Of a DNA stretch of 64,000 nt, positions 37,855-51,935 are shown piece after piece. Origin of the DNA: Calliopsis andreniformis. Lineage: Eukaryota > Arthropoda > Insecta > Hymenoptera > Andrenidae. Location of the stretch: the NCBI RefSeq assembly GCF_051401765.1, contig NW_027480468.1:3455758-3519757 (forward strand). The letters are read 5' to 3'. The position numbers and the translations under genes are program-made. Positions within the stretch are counted from its first letter, which is position 1; each line of letters starts with the position of its first letter. A model generated the notes under the pieces. That model was not told the origin of the DNA. It saw only the letters and a program-made list of their open reading frames with translations, and did no database searches.

Positions 37855-40800
37855 ATTGAGTATTGAGGATTGAAGATTGAGAATTGACGATTGAGGATTG
37901 AGGATTGAAGATGAGGGCTGAGGGTTGAGGATTGAGGTTTGAGGACTGAGGATTGAGGATTGAGGATTGAGAGTTCAGGATTGAGGGTTGAGGATTGAGG
38001 ATTGAGAATTGAGGATTGAGGATTGAGGATTGGGGACTGAAGATTGATTATTGAGGATTGAAGATTGAGGATTGTGGATTGTGGATTGAGGATTGGGTAT
38101 TGAAGATTGAGGATTGGGGATTGAGGATTGACGATTGAGGATTGAGTATTGAGGATTGAGGATTGAGAATTGATGATTGAAGATTGAGGATTGCGGATTG
38201 AGGGTTGCGGATTGAGGACGAGGACTGAGGGTTGAGTATTGATGTTTGAGGTCTGAGGATTGAGGATTGAGGGTTGAGAATTGAGGATTGAGGAATGAGG
38301 ATTGAAGACTGAGGATTGGTTATTGAGGATTGAAGAATGAGGACTGAGGGATGAGGATTGAGTATTGAGGATTGAAGATTGAGTATTGAGGATTGAAGAT
38401 TGCGGATTGAGGTCTGAGGATTGAGGATTGAGGATTGAGGATTGCGGGTTGAGGATTGAAGATTGAAGATTGAGGATTGAGGACTGAGGATTAAAGGTTG
38501 AGTATTGAGGATTGAAGATTGAGGATTGATGATTGAGGATTGAGGATTGAGGATTGAGGATTGAGGGTTGAGGATTGAGTATTGAAGATTGAGGATTGAT
38601 GATTGAGGATTGAGGATTGAGGGATGAGGATTGAGTATTGAGGATTGAGGATTGAAGATTAAGGATTGAGGATTAAGGATTAAAGATTGAGTATTGAAGA
38701 TTGCAGATTGAGAATTGAGTATTGAAAACTGTGAATTGAGGATATTCTATTGAGGATTGAGGATTGTCACCTGATTGTTCAGGACTGAGGGCTGAAGATT
38801 GAGGATTCAGGATTGAGGATTCAGAATTGAGGTTTGAGGAGTGAGGATTGAGGATTGAGGATTGAAGATAGAGTATTGAGGATTGAAGATTGACGATTGA
38901 GGATTGCGGATTGATGATTGAGTATTGAGGATTGAAGATTGAGGATTGAGGATTGAGGATTGAGGGTTGAGGATAGAAGGTTGAGGTTTGTGGACTGAGT
39001 ATTGAGGGTTGAGTGATGAGAATTGGTGCTTGTGGATAGAGATTTAAAGATTGCAGATTGAGTATTGTGTATTGAAAACTGTGAACTGATGATATTCTAT
39101 TGAGGATTGAGAATTGACAACTGATTGTTGAGGACTGAGGTCTGAAGATTGGGGATTCAGGATTGAGGATTCGGGATTGAGGTTTGAGGACTGAGGATTG
39201 AGGATTGAGGATTGGGGATTGAGGATTGAGGATTGAGGATTGAAGATTCAGGATTGGGTATTGCGGATTGAACATTGAGGATTGAGGATTGGGGACTGAA
39301 TATTGAATATTGATGATTGAACATTGAGGATTGAGGATTGAGGGTTGTGGATTGAGGACAAGGACTGGGGGTTCAGTATTGATGGTTGAGGTCTGATTAT
39401 TGAGGATTGAGTATTGAGAATTAAGGACTGAAGATTGAGTATTGTCGATTGAATATTGAGGATTGAGGATTGAGGATTGAGTATTGAGGATTGAGGATTG
39501 AGGACTGAGGATTGAGGATTGAGGTTTGAGGATTGAGGATTGAGGATTGAGGATTGAAGATTGAGGATTGGGTATCGGGGATTGAACATTGAGGATTGAG
39601 GAATGAGGATTGAGGATTGAGGATTGAGTATTGAAGATTGAATATTGATGATTGAAGATTGAGGATTGAGGATTGAGGGTTGAGGATTGAGGATTGCGGG
39701 TTGATGATTGAAGATTGAAGATTGAGGTTTGAGGACTGAGGATTAAAGATTGAGTATTGAGGATTGAAGATTGAGGATTGATGATTGTGGATTGAGGATT
39801 GAGTATTGAGGATTGAGGATTGAGGATTGAGTATTGAAGATTGAGGATTGATGATTGAGGATTGTGGATTGAGGATTGAGGATTGAGAATTGAGGATTGA
39901 GGATTGAAGATTGAGTATTGAGGATTGAAGATTGAGGATTGATGATTGAGGATTGATGATTGAGTATTGAGGATTGAGGATTGAGGATTGAGTATTGAAG
40001 ATTGAGGATTGATGATTGAGGATTGTGGATTGAGGGTTGAGGATTGAGTATTGGGGATTGAGGATTGAAGATTGAGGATTGAGGATTGAGGATTAAAGAT
40101 TGAGTATTGAGGATTGAAGATTGAGAATTGAGGATTGAGGATTGAACATTGAGGACTGAGTGTTGAGGGTTGAGTGATGAGAATTGATGTTTGTGGATAG
40201 TGATTTGAAGATTGCAGATTGAGTATTGAGTATTGAAAACTGTGAATTGAGGATATTCTATTGAGGATTGAGGATTGTCACCCGATTGTTGAGGACTGAG
40301 GGCTGAAGATTGAGGATTCAGGATTGAGGATTCAGGATTGAGGACTGAGGATTGAGGAATGAGGATTGAGGATTGAGGGTTGTGGATTGGGGACCAGGAC
40401 TGAGGGTTGAATATTGATGTTTGAGGTCTGAGGATTGCGGATTGAGGATTGAGAATTGAGGATTGAGGATTGAGGATTGAAGATTGAGGATTGGGTATTG
40501 AGGATTGAAGAATGAGAATTGAGGATTGAGGATTGAGGCCTGAGGATTGAGAATTGAGAACTGAGGATGAGGACTGAGGGCTGAGGGTTGAGGTTTGAGG
40601 AATGAGGACTGACGATTGAGGATTGAGGATTGAAGATTGAGTATTGAGGATTGAAGATTGTGGATTGAGGATTGAGGATTGAGGATTGAGGATTGAAGAT
40701 TGAGGATTGAGGATTGCGGATTGAGGATTGAGGATTGAGTATTGAAGGTTGAGGATTGATGACTGAGGATTGAGGATTGCGGATTGACGATTGAGGATTG

Positions 40801-43800
40801 GGGATTGAGGGTTGAAGGTTGAGTGATGAGGATTGAAGGTTGAGGATTGACGATTGAGGATTGAGGATTGAGGATGATGGCTGAGGTTTGAGGTTTGAGG
40901 TTTGAGTAGTGAATCCTGAGTATTCAGGATGTTCTATTGAGTATTGAGAATTGAGGATTGATGCTTTAGTATTCAGGATTAAGGATTGATGATTGAGGAT
41001 TGAGTACTGAAGATTGAGGATTGATGATTGAGGATTTAGGATTGAGGATTGAGGATTGAGGATTGAGGATTGAGGATTGAAAATTGAGTATTGAGGATTC
41101 AAGGTTGAGGACTGAGGAATAAGGATTGAGGATTGAGGATAGAGGATTGAGTATTGAGGATTGAAGTTTGAGTGCTGAGGATTGAGTGTAGAAGATTGAG
41201 GATTGAGTATTGAGGATTGTGGATGAGGGCTGAGGTTTGAGGTTTGAGGTTTGAGTATTGAATCCTGAGAATTCAGGATATTCTACTGAGTATTGAGAAT
41301 TGAGGATTGATGGTTGAGTATTGAGACTGAGGATTGAGGATTGAAGATTGTGTATTGATGATTGAAGATTGAGGATTGAGGATTGAGTGTTGAGGGTTGA
41401 GGACGAGGACTGACGGTTGAGGATTGATGTTTGAGGATTGAGGGTTGAGGACTGACGACTGAGGATAGAGGATTGAGGATTGAGGATTGAGGATTGAAGA
41501 TTGAGTATTGAGGATTGAAGATTGAGGATTGAGGATTGAGGATTGAGGATTGAGGACTGAGGATTGAGGATTGAGGATTGAGCATTGAGGATTGAAGATT
41601 GAGGACTGTTGATGGAGGATTGAAGATTGAGGATTAAGGATTGAGGATTGAGGATTGAGGTTTGAGGAATGAGGATTGAGGATGGAGGATTGAGGATTGA
41701 AGATTGAGTATTGATGATTGAAGATTGAGGATTGAGGATTGAGGGTTGTGGATTGAGGACGAGGACTGACGGTTGAGGATTGTGGCTTGAGGATTGAGGA
41801 TTGAGGATTGAGAATTGAGGATGAGGGCTGAGGTTTGAGGATTGAGGTTTGAGGAATGAGGATTGAGGATTGGGGATTGAGGATTGAGGATTGAGGATTG
41901 AGTATTGAAGGTTGAGGATTGATGACTGAGGATTGAGGATTGCGGATTGACGATTGAGGATTGAGGATTGAGGGTTGAAGGTTGAGTGTTGAGGATTGAA
42001 GGTTGAGGATTGACGATTGAGGATTGAGGATTGAGGATGATGGCTGAGGTTTGAGGTTTGAGGTTTGAGTATTGAATCCTGAGAATTCAGTATGTTCTAT
42101 TGAGTATTGAGAATTGAGGATTGATGCTTTAGTATTGAGGATTCAGGATTGAGGATTGAGGATTGAGTACTGAAGATTGATGATTGGTGATTGAGGATTC
42201 AGCATTGAGTATTGAGGATTGAGGGTTGAGGATTGAAAATTGAGTATTGAGGATTGAAGGTTGAGGACTGAGGAATAAGGATTGAGGATTGAGGTTTGAG
42301 GATTGAGGATTGAGGATTGAAGTTTGAGTGTTGAGGATTGAGGGTTGCAGATTGAGGATTGAGTACTGAGGATTGAGGATGACGGCTGAGGTTTGAGGAT
42401 TGAGGTTTGAGTATTGAATCCTGAGAATTCAGGATATTCTATTGAGTATTGAGAGTTGAGGATTGATTGTTGAGTATTGAGGACTGAGGATTGAGTATTG
42501 AAGATTGTGTATTGATGATTGAAGATTGAGGATTGAGGATTGAGGATTGAGGGTTATGGATTGAGGACGAGGACTGAGGGTTGAGTATTGATGTTTGAGG
42601 TCTGAGGATTGAGGATTGAGGACTGAGATTAGAGGATTGAGGATTGAGGATTGAAGATTGAGGATTTGGTGTTGAGGATTGAAGAATGAGGATTGAGGAT
42701 TGCGGATTGAGGATTGAGGATTGAAGATCGAGTATTGAGGATTGAAGATTGAGGATTGAGGATTGAGGATTGAGGATTGAGGAACGAGGATTGAGGATTG
42801 AAGATTAAGTATTGATGATTGAAGATTGAGGATTGAGGATTGAGGACTGAGTATTGAGGATTGAAGATTGAGGATTCAGGATTGAGGATTGAGGATTGAG
42901 GAATGAGGATTGAGGATTGATGGTTGTGAATTGGGGACCAGGACTGAGGGTTGAATATTGATGTTTGAGGTCTGAGGATTGAGGATTGAGGATTGAGAAT
43001 TGAGGATTGAGGATTGAGGATTGAAGATTGAGGATTGGGTATTGAGGATTGAAGAATGAGGATTGAGGATTGAGGATTGAGGCCTGAGGATTGAGAATTG
43101 AGAACTGAGGATGAGGACTGAGGGCTGAGGGTTGAGGTTTGAGGAATGAGGACTGACGATTGAGGATTGAGGATTGACGATTGAGTATTGAGGATTGAAG
43201 GTTGTGGATTGAGGATTGAGGATTGAGGATTGAGGTTTGAGGATTGAGGATTGAGGATTGAGGATTGAAGATTGAGGATTGGGTATTGCGGATTGAACAT
43301 TGAAGATTGAGGATTGTGTATCGAGGACTGAAGGTTGAATATTGATGATTGAAGATTGATGATTGAGGATTGAGGGTTGTGAATTGAGGACGAGGACTGA
43401 GGGTTGAGTATTGATGTCTGAGGTCTGAGGATTGAGGATTGAGGATTGAGAATTGAGGATTGAGGATTGAGGATTGAAGATTGAGGATTGGGTATTGAGG
43501 ATTGAAGAATGAGCATTGAGGATTGAGGATTGAGGATTGAGGATTGAAGATTGAGGAATGAGGATTGAGGTTTGAGGATTGAAGATTGAGTATTGAGGAT
43601 TGAAGATTGAGGATTGAGGATTGAGGATTGAGGATTGAGGATTGACTATTGAAGATTGAGGATTGGGGACTGAGAGTTGATGGTTGAGTGATGAGAATTG
43701 ATGTTTGTGGATAGAGATATGAAGATTGCAGATTGAGTATTGCGTATGGAAAACTCTGAACTGAAGATATTCTAGTGAGGATTGAGGATTGACAACTGAT

Positions 43801-44563
43801 TGTTAAGGACTGAGGGCTGAAGATTGAGGATTCAGGATTGAGGATTGAGGACTGTGGTTTGAGGACTGAGGATTGAGGATTGAGGATTGGGGATTGAGGA
43901 TTGAGGATCGAGGATTGAAGATTGAAGATTGGGTATTGAGGATTGATCATTGAGGATTGAGGATTGAGGATTGAGGATTGAGGATTGAGGGTTGACGATT
44001 GAAGATTGAGGATTGGGGACTGAGAGTTGATGGTTGAGTGATGAGAATTGATGTTTGTGGATAGAGATATGAAGATTGCAGATTGAGTATTGCGTATGGA
44101 AAACTCTGAACTGAGGATATTCTAGTGAGGAATGAGGATTGACAACTGATTGTTGAGGACTGAGGGCTGAAGATTGAGGATTCAGGATTGAGGATTCAGG
44201 ACTGTGGTTTGAGGACTGAGGATTGAGGATTGAGGATTGGGGATTGAGGATTGAGGATCGAGGATTGAAGATTGAAGATTGGGTATTGAGGATTGAACAT
44301 TGAGGATTGAGGATTCAGGATTGAGGATTGAGGATTGAGGATTGAAGATTGAATATTGATGATTGAAGGTTGAGGATTGAGGATTGAGGGTTGTGGATTC
44401 AGGACGAGGACTGAGGGTTGAGTATTAATGTTTGAGGTCTGAGGATTGAGGATAGAGGATTGAGAATTGAGGATTGAGGATTGAGGGTTGAGGATTGAGG
44501 ATTGGGTATTCAGGATTGAAGAATGAGGACTGAGGATTGAGGTTTGAGGACTGAGGATTGAAG
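37855..44563 (+). repeat. 6,709-bp tandem duplication, copy 2
   Basis: Directly abuts copy 1. The junction is ambiguous by a few heptamers because sequence just before it is itself repetitive; similarity to the copy 1 start continues to about 44,584, where AGAGTGAGG replaces AGATTGAG. Landmarks: A4 38742, A3 39092, A5 40253, B 40913, 41262, 42076 and 42418, A6 43767 and 44117. The near absence of differences means either a very recent duplication or an assembly artefact. Confidence 0.88.
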
Positions 44564-45132
44564 ATTGAGTATTGAGGATTGAAGAGTGAGGATTGAGGAT
44601 GGGCGATTGAGGATTGAGGATTGAAGATTGAGTATTCAGGATTGGAGATAGACGATTGAGGATTGAGGATTGAGGATCGAGGATTGAGGATTGAGGATTG
44701 AAGATTGAGTATTGAGGATTGAAGATTGAGGATTGAGGATTGAGGATTCAGGATTGAGGATTGAGGATTGAGTATTGAAGACTGAGTATTGATGATTGAG
44801 GATTTAGGATTGAGGACTGAGGATTGAGGATTGAGGATTGATAATTGAGTATTGAGGATTGAAGGTTGAGGACTGAGGAATAAGGATTGAGGATTGAGTA
44901 TGAGGGCTGAGGGTTTAGGATTGAGGTTTGAGGACTGAGGGCTGAGGATTGAGGATTCAGAGTTGAGGATTGAGGATTGAGGATTGAAGATTGAGGATTG
45001 GGTATTGAGGATTGAAGAATGAGGATTGAGGATTGAGGATTGAGGTTTGAGGTACGAGGATTGAGGATTGAACATTGAGGATTGAGGATTGAGGATTGAG
45101 GATTGAGGATTGAGGATTGAAGATTGAACATT
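44564..45132 (+). repeat. Satellite segment between the 6.7-kb duplication and the A7 module
   Basis: No gene and no A or B element. It carries the GGATGGGCGATTG phrase (44,608) and GGTACGAGG (about 45,051). It corresponds to about 54,010-54,540 at offset 9,429. Confidence 0.72.
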
Positions 45133-47351
45133 GATGATTGAAGGTTGACGATTGAGGATTGAGGCTTGTGGATTCAGGACGAGGACTGAGGGTTGAGTAT
45201 TGATGTTTGAGGTCTGAGGATTGAGGATAGAGGATTGAGAATTGAGGATTGATGACTGAGGATTGAGGATTGAGGTATGACGATTGCGGATTGAGTATTG
45301 AAAATTGGGTATTGAGGTTTGAATATTGAGGATTGAGGATTGAGGATTGAGGATTGAAGATTGAGTATTGAGGATTGAAGATTGAGGATTGAGGATTGAA
45401 GATTGAGTATTGAGGATTGAAGATTGAGGATTGAGGATTGAGGATTGAAGATTGAGTATTGAGGATTGAAGATTGAGGATTGAGGATTGAGGATCGAGGA
45501 TTGAGGACTGAGGATTGAGGATTGAGGATTGAGCATTGAGGATTGAAGATTGAGGACTGTTGATTGAGGATTGAAGATTGAGGATTAAGGATTGAGGGTT
45601 GAGGATTGAGGATTGAGGATTGAGTATTGAGGATTGAAGATTGACGATTAACGATTGAGGATTGAGGATTGAGGGTTGAGGATTGAGGATTCAGGATTGA
45701 AGATTGAGTATTGAGGATTGAAGGTTGAGGACTGAGGATAGGGCATTGAGGATTGAGGATTGAAGTTTGAGTATTGAGGATTGAAGATTAAGATAGAGGA
45801 TTGAGGACTGAGGATTGAGGATTGAAGATTGAGGATTGGGGACTGAGCATTGAGGGAAGAGTGATAAGAATTGATGTTTGTGGATAGAGATCTGAAGATT
45901 GCAGATTGAGTATTGAGTATTGAAAACTGTGAATTGAGGATACTCTACTGAGGATTGAGGATTGACAACTGATTGTTGAGGACTCAGGGCTGAAGATTGA
46001 GGATTCAGGATTGAGGATTCAGGATTGAGGTTTGAGGGCTGAGGATTGAGGATTGAGGATTGAGGATTGAGGATTGAGGATTGAATACTGAGGATTGGGT
46101 ATTGAGGATTGAACGTAGAGGATTGTGGGTTGACGATTGAGGATTGAGGATTGTGGATTGAAGATTGAGGATTGAGGATTGAGGATTGAGGATTGAGGAT
46201 TGAGGATTGAGGATTGAGGATTGAGGATTGAAGATTGAGTATTGAGGATTGAAGATTAAGATTGAGGATTGAGGATTGAGGATTGAGGATTGAGCATTGA
46301 AGATTGAGGATTGAGCATTGAAGATTGAGGATTTGGGACTGAGGATTGAAAATTGAGGATTGAGGATTGAGGATTGAGGATTGAGGATTGAGGATTGAGG
46401 ATTGAGGATTGAGGATTGAGGATTGAGGATTGAAGATTGAGTATTGATGATTGAAGATTGAGGATGGAGGATTGAGTGTTGAGGTTTGAGGACGAGGACT
46501 GACGGTTGAGGTTTGAGGTTTGAGGATTGAGGATTGAGGATTGAGGACTGAGGGTTGAGAATAGAGGATTGAGGATTGAGGATTGAAGATTGAGGATTGG
46601 GTATTGAGGATTGAAGAATGAGGATTGTGTATTGAGGATTGAGTATTGAGATTTGAAGGTTGAGTATTGAGGATTGAAGTTTGAGGTTTGAGGATTGAGT
46701 ATTGAAGATTGAGGATTTGGGACTGAGGATTGAAGATTGAGGATTGAGGACTGAGGATTGACGATTGCGGATTGAGGATTGAGGATTGAAGATTGAGGAT
46801 TGAGGATTGAGGATTGAGGATTGAGGATTGAAGATTGAGTATTGAGGATTGAAGATTAAGATTGAGGATTGAGGATTGAGGATTGAGGATTGAGCATTGA
46901 AGATTGAGGATTTGGGACTGAGGAATGAAAATTGAGGATTGAGGATTGAGGATTGAGGATTGAGGATTGAGGATTGAGGATTGAGGATTGAGGATTGAGG
47001 ATTGAGGATTGAAGATTGAATACTGAGGGTTGGGTATTGAGGATTGAACGTAGAGGATTGTGGGTTGACGATTGAGGATTGAGGATTGTGGATTGAAGAT
47101 TGAATATTAATGATTGAAGATTGAGGATTGAGGATTGAGGGTTGTGGATTGAGGACGAGGACTGTGGGTTGAGTATTGATGTCTGAAGTCTTAGGATTGA
47201 AGAATCAGGATTGAAGATTAAGTATTGAGGATTGAATATTGAGGATTGAGGGTTGAGGATTGAGGATTGAGAATGAGGGCTGAGGGTTGAGGATTGAGGT
47301 TTGAGGACTGAGGACTGAGTACTGAGGATTGAGTATTGAAGATTGAGGATT
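45133..47351 (+). repeat. A7 module, copy 1
   Basis: Anchored by A7 at 45940 and including long runs of canonical heptamers (11 units from 46,352 and again from 46,931). A 21-bp stretch with GAGCATTGAAG is duplicated here (about 46,290-46,330) and single in the two other copies of the module. It matches 61,597 onward at offset 16,464 before the 21-bp difference and 16,443 after it. Confidence 0.8.
45856..46016 (+). repeat. Element A, subtype A7 (3 copies)
   Basis: Cores start at 45940, 55356 and 62404. The core is ATACTCT rather than ATATTCT, followed by ACTGAGG, and the left side carries GAAGAGTGATAAG and GATCTGAAG. These copies anchor the module that occurs three times in the right third of the window, displaced by 9,416 and 7,048 bp. 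Confidence 0.8.
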
Positions 47352-49976
47352 GATGATTGAGGATCGAGGATTGAGGGTTGAAGATTGAGGATTGAGGATC
47401 GAGGATTGAGGATTGAGGATTGAGGATTGAGGATTGAAGATTGAGTATTGATGATTGAAGATTGAGGATGGAGGATTGAGGGTTGAGGTTTGAGGACGAG
47501 GACTGATGGTTGAGGTTTGAGGTTTGAGGATTGAGGATTGAGGATTGAAGACTGAGGATTGAGGATTGAGGATTGAGCATTGAGCATTCAAGATTGAGGA
47601 CTGGGTATCGAGGATTCAGGATTGAGGATTAAGGATTGATGATTGGGGATTGAGGATCTAGGATTGGAGATTGATTATTGAGGATTGAAGATTGAGGATT
47701 GAGGATTGAGTATTGAGGATTGAGAATTGAGCATTGAGAATTGAGAATGAGAACTGAGGGTTGAGGATTGAGGTTTGAGGAACGAGGATTGAGGATTGAG
47801 GATTGAGGAGTGAGGATTCACGATTGAGAATTGAAGATTGAGAATTGATGACTGAGGATTGAGGATTGAGGATTGAAGATTGAGTATTGAGGATTGAATA
47901 TTGAGGGTTGAGGATTGAGAATTGAGAATTGAGCATTGAGGATTCAGGATTGAAGATTGAGGATTGGGTATTGAGGATTGAAGAATGAGGACTGAGGATT
48001 GAGGATTGAGGATTGAGGATTGAAGATTGAGTATTGAGGATTGAAGAATGAGGATTGAGGATGGGCGATTGAGGATTGAGGATTGAAGATTGAGTATTCA
48101 GGATTGGAGATTGACGATTGAGGATTGAGGATTGAAGTTCGAGGATTGGGGATTGAGGATTGAAGATTGAGTATTGAGGATTGAAGATTGAGGATTGAGG
48201 ATTGAGGATTGAGGATTGAGGATTGAGGATTGGGAATTGAAGATTGAGGATTGGGGACTGAGTGTTGAGGGTTGAGTGATGAGGATTGATGTCTGTGGAT
48301 AGAGATTTGAAGATTGCAGATTGAGTATTGAGTATTGAAACCTGTGAATTGAGTATATTCTATTGAGGATTGAGGATTGACAACAGATTGTTGAGGACTG
48401 AGGGCTGAAGATTGAGGATTCAGGGTTGCGGATTCAGAATTGAGGTTTGAGGACTGAGGATTGAGGATTGAGGATTGAGGATTGAGGATTGAGGATTGAG
48501 GATTGAAGATTGAGTATTGAGGATTGTAGATTGAGGATTGAGGATTGAGGATTGAAGATTGAGTATTGAGGATTGAAGATTGAGGATTGAGGATTGAGGA
48601 TTGAGGATTGAGGATTGAGGACTGAGGATTGAGGATTGAGGATTGAGCATTGAGGATTTAAGATTGAGGACTGTTGATTGAGGATTGAAGATTGAGGATT
48701 AAGGATTGAGGATTGAGGATTGAGGTTTGAGGAATGATGGTTGAGGATTGATGATTGACGATTGAAGATTGAGTATTGATGATTGAAGATTGAGGATTGA
48801 GGATTGAGGGTTGAGGATTGAGGAAGAGGACAGACGGTTGAGGATTGTGGCTTGAGGATTGAGGATTGAGGATTGAGAATTGAGAATGAGGACTGAGGTT
48901 TGAGGATTGAGGTTTGAGGAATGAGGATTGAGGATTGGGGATTGAGGATTGAGGATTGAGGATTGAGTACCGAAGCTTGAGGATTGATGACTGAGGATTG
49001 AGGATTGCGGCTTGACGATTGAGGATTGAGGATTGAGGGTTGAAGGTTGAGTGTTGAGGATTGAAGGTTGAGGACTGACGATTGAGGATTGAGGAATGAG
49101 GATGATTGCTGAGGTTTGAGGTTTGAGGTTTGAGTATTAAATCCTGAGAATTCAGGATGTTCTATTGAGTATTGAGAATTGAGGATTGATGCTTTAGTAT
49201 TGAGGATTCAGGATTGAGGATTGAGGATTGAGTACTGAAGATTGAGGATTGATGATTGAGGATTTATGATTGAGGATTGAGGATTGAGAATTGAGGATTG
49301 AGGATTGAAAATTGAGTATTGAGGGTTGAAGGTTGAGGACTGAGGAATAAGGATTGATGGTTGAGTATTGAGGACTGAGGAGTGAGGATTGAAGATTGTG
49401 TATTGATGATTGAAGATTGAGGATTGAGGATTGAGTGTTGAGGGTTGAGGACGAGGACTGACGGTTGAGGATTGATGTTTGAGGATTGAGGGTTGAGGAC
49501 TGACGACTGAGGATAGAGGATTGAGGATGGAGCATTGAGGATTGAAGATTGAGGACTGGGGATTGAGGATTGAAGATTGAGGATTAAGGATTGAGGATTG
49601 GGGACTGAGGATCTAGGATTGAATATTGATTATTGAGGATTGAAGATTGAGGATTGAGGATTGAGGATTGAGAATTGAGAATTGAGGATAAGGTCTGAGG
49701 GTTGAGGATTGAGGGTTGAGGAATGAGGATTGAGGATCGAGGATTGAGGATTGAAGATTGAGGATTGAGGATTGAGGATTGAGGATTGAGGAATGACGAT
49801 TGAAGATTGAGGATTGGGGACTGAGAGTTGATGGTTGAGTGATGAGAATTGATGTTTGTGGATAGAGATATGAAGATTGCAGATTGAGTATTGCGTATGG
49901 AAAACTCTGAACTGAGGATATTCTAGTGAGGAATGAGGATTGACAACTGATTGTTGAGGACTGAGGGCTGAAGATT
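47352..49976 (+). repeat. 2,625-bp higher-order unit, pair I copy 1
   Basis: Exactly 375 heptamers long. It runs from GATGATTGAGGATCGAGG at 47,352 to the same phrase at 49,977. Contents in order: GGATCTAGG, A8 (48355), B (49141-49158), A6 (49918). The net length being an exact multiple of 7 means its internal register shifts cancel. Confidence 0.85.
48271..48431 (+). repeat. Element A, subtype A8 (4 copies)
   Basis: Cores start at 48355, 50980, 57750 and 60374. The subtype is marked by GAAACCTGTG (C for A), GAGTATATTCT at the core and GACAACAGATTG (A for T) downstream. Pair spacings are 2,625 and 2,624 bp; the missing base in the second pair is explained by a single G loss at about 60,240. 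Confidence 0.8.
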
Positions 49977-51935
49977 GATGATTGAGGATCGAGGATTGAG
50001 GGTTGAAGATTGAGGATTGAGGATCGAGGATTGAGGATTGAGGATTGAGGATTGAGGATTGAAGATTGAGTATTGATGATTGAAGATTGAGGATGGAGGA
50101 TTGAGGGTTGAGGTTTGAGGACGAGGACTGATGGTTGAGGTTTGTGGTTTGAGGATTGAGGATTGAGGGTTGAAGACTGAGGATTGAGGATTGAGGATTG
50201 AGCATTGAGCATTCAAGATTGAGGACTGGGTATCGAGGATTCAGGATTGAGGATTAAGGATTGATGATTGGGGATTGAGGATCTAGGATTGGAGATTGAT
50301 TATTGAGGATTGAAGATTGAGGATTGAGGATTGAGGATTGAGGATTGAGAATTGAGCATTGAGAATTGAGAATGAGAACTGAGGGTTGAGGATTGAGGTT
50401 TGAGGAACGAGGATTGAGGATTGAGGATTGAGGAGTGAGGATTCACGATTGAGAATTGAAGATTGAGAATTGATGACTGAGGATTGAGGATTGAGGATTG
50501 AAGATTGAGTATTGAGGATTGAATATTGAGGGTTGAGGATTGAGAATTGAGAATTGAGCATTGAGGATTCAGGATTGAAGATTGAGGATTGGGTATTGAG
50601 GATTGAAGAATGAGGACTGAGGATTGAGGATTGAGGATTGAGGATTGAAGATTGAGTATTGAGGATTGAAGAATGAGGATTGAGGATGGGCGATTGAGGA
50701 TTGAGGATTGAAGATTGAGTATTCAGGATTGGAGATTGACGATTGAGGATTGAGGATTGAAGTTCGAGGATTGGGGATTGAGGATTGAAGATTGAGTATT
50801 GAGGATTGAAGATTGAGGATTGAGGATTGAGGATTGAGGATTGAGGATTGAGGATTGGGAATTGAAGATTGAGGATTGGGGACTGAGTGTTGAGGGTTGA
50901 GTGATGAGGATTGATGTCTGTGGATAGAGATTTGAAGATTGCAGATTGAGTATTGAGTATTGAAACCTGTGAATTGAGTATATTCTATTGAGGATTGAGG
51001 ATTGACAACAGATTGTTGAGGACTGAGGGCTGAAGATTGAGGATTCAGGGTTGCGGATTCAGAATTGAGGTTTGAGGACTGAGGATTGAGGATTGAGGAT
51101 TGAGGATTGAGGATTGAGGATTGAGGATTGAAGATTGAGTATTGAGGATTGTAGATTGAGGATTGAGGATTGAGGATTGAAGATTGAGTATTGAGGATTG
51201 AAGATTGAGGATTGAGGATTGAGGATTGAGGATTGAGGATTGAGGACTGAGGATTGAGGATTGAGGATTGAGCATTGAGGATTTAAGATTGAGGACTGTT
51301 GATTGAGGATTGAAGATTGAGGATTAAGGATTGAGGATTGAGGATTGAGGTTTGAGGAATGATGGTTGAGGATTGATGATTGACGATTGAAGATTGAGTA
51401 TTGATGATTGAAGATTGAGGATTGAGGATTGAGGGTTGAGGATTGAGGAAGAGGACAGACGGTTGAGGATGGTGGCTTGAGGATTGAGGATTGAGGATTG
51501 AGAATTGAGAATGAGGACTGAGGTTTGAGGATTGAGGTTTGAGGAATGAGGATTGAGGATTGGGGATTGAGGATTGAGGATTGAGGATTGAGTATCGAAG
51601 CTTGAGGATTGATGACTGAGGATTGAGGATTGCGGCTTGACGATTGAGGATTGAGGATTGAGGGTTGAAGGTTGAGTGTTGAGGATTGAAGGTTGAGGAC
51701 TGACGATTGAGGATTGAGGAATGAGGATGATGGCTGAGGTTTGAGGTTTGAGGTTTGAGTATTAAATCCTGAGAATTCAGGATGTTCTATTGAGTATTGA
51801 GAATTGAGGATTGATGCTTTAGTATTGAGGATTCAGGATTGAGGATTGAGGATTGAGTACTGAAGATTGAGGATTGATGATTGAGGATTTAGGATTGAGG
51901 ATTGAGGATTGAGAATTGAGGATTGAGGATTGAGG
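49977..51935 (+). repeat. 2,625-bp unit, pair I copy 2, truncated
   Basis: A8 (50980) and B (51766-51783) follow at exactly 2,625 bp from copy 1. The copy leaves the unit near 51,930, where the expected ATTGAAA unit is replaced by canonical heptamers and then an A6 element (52069). Confidence 0.82.
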
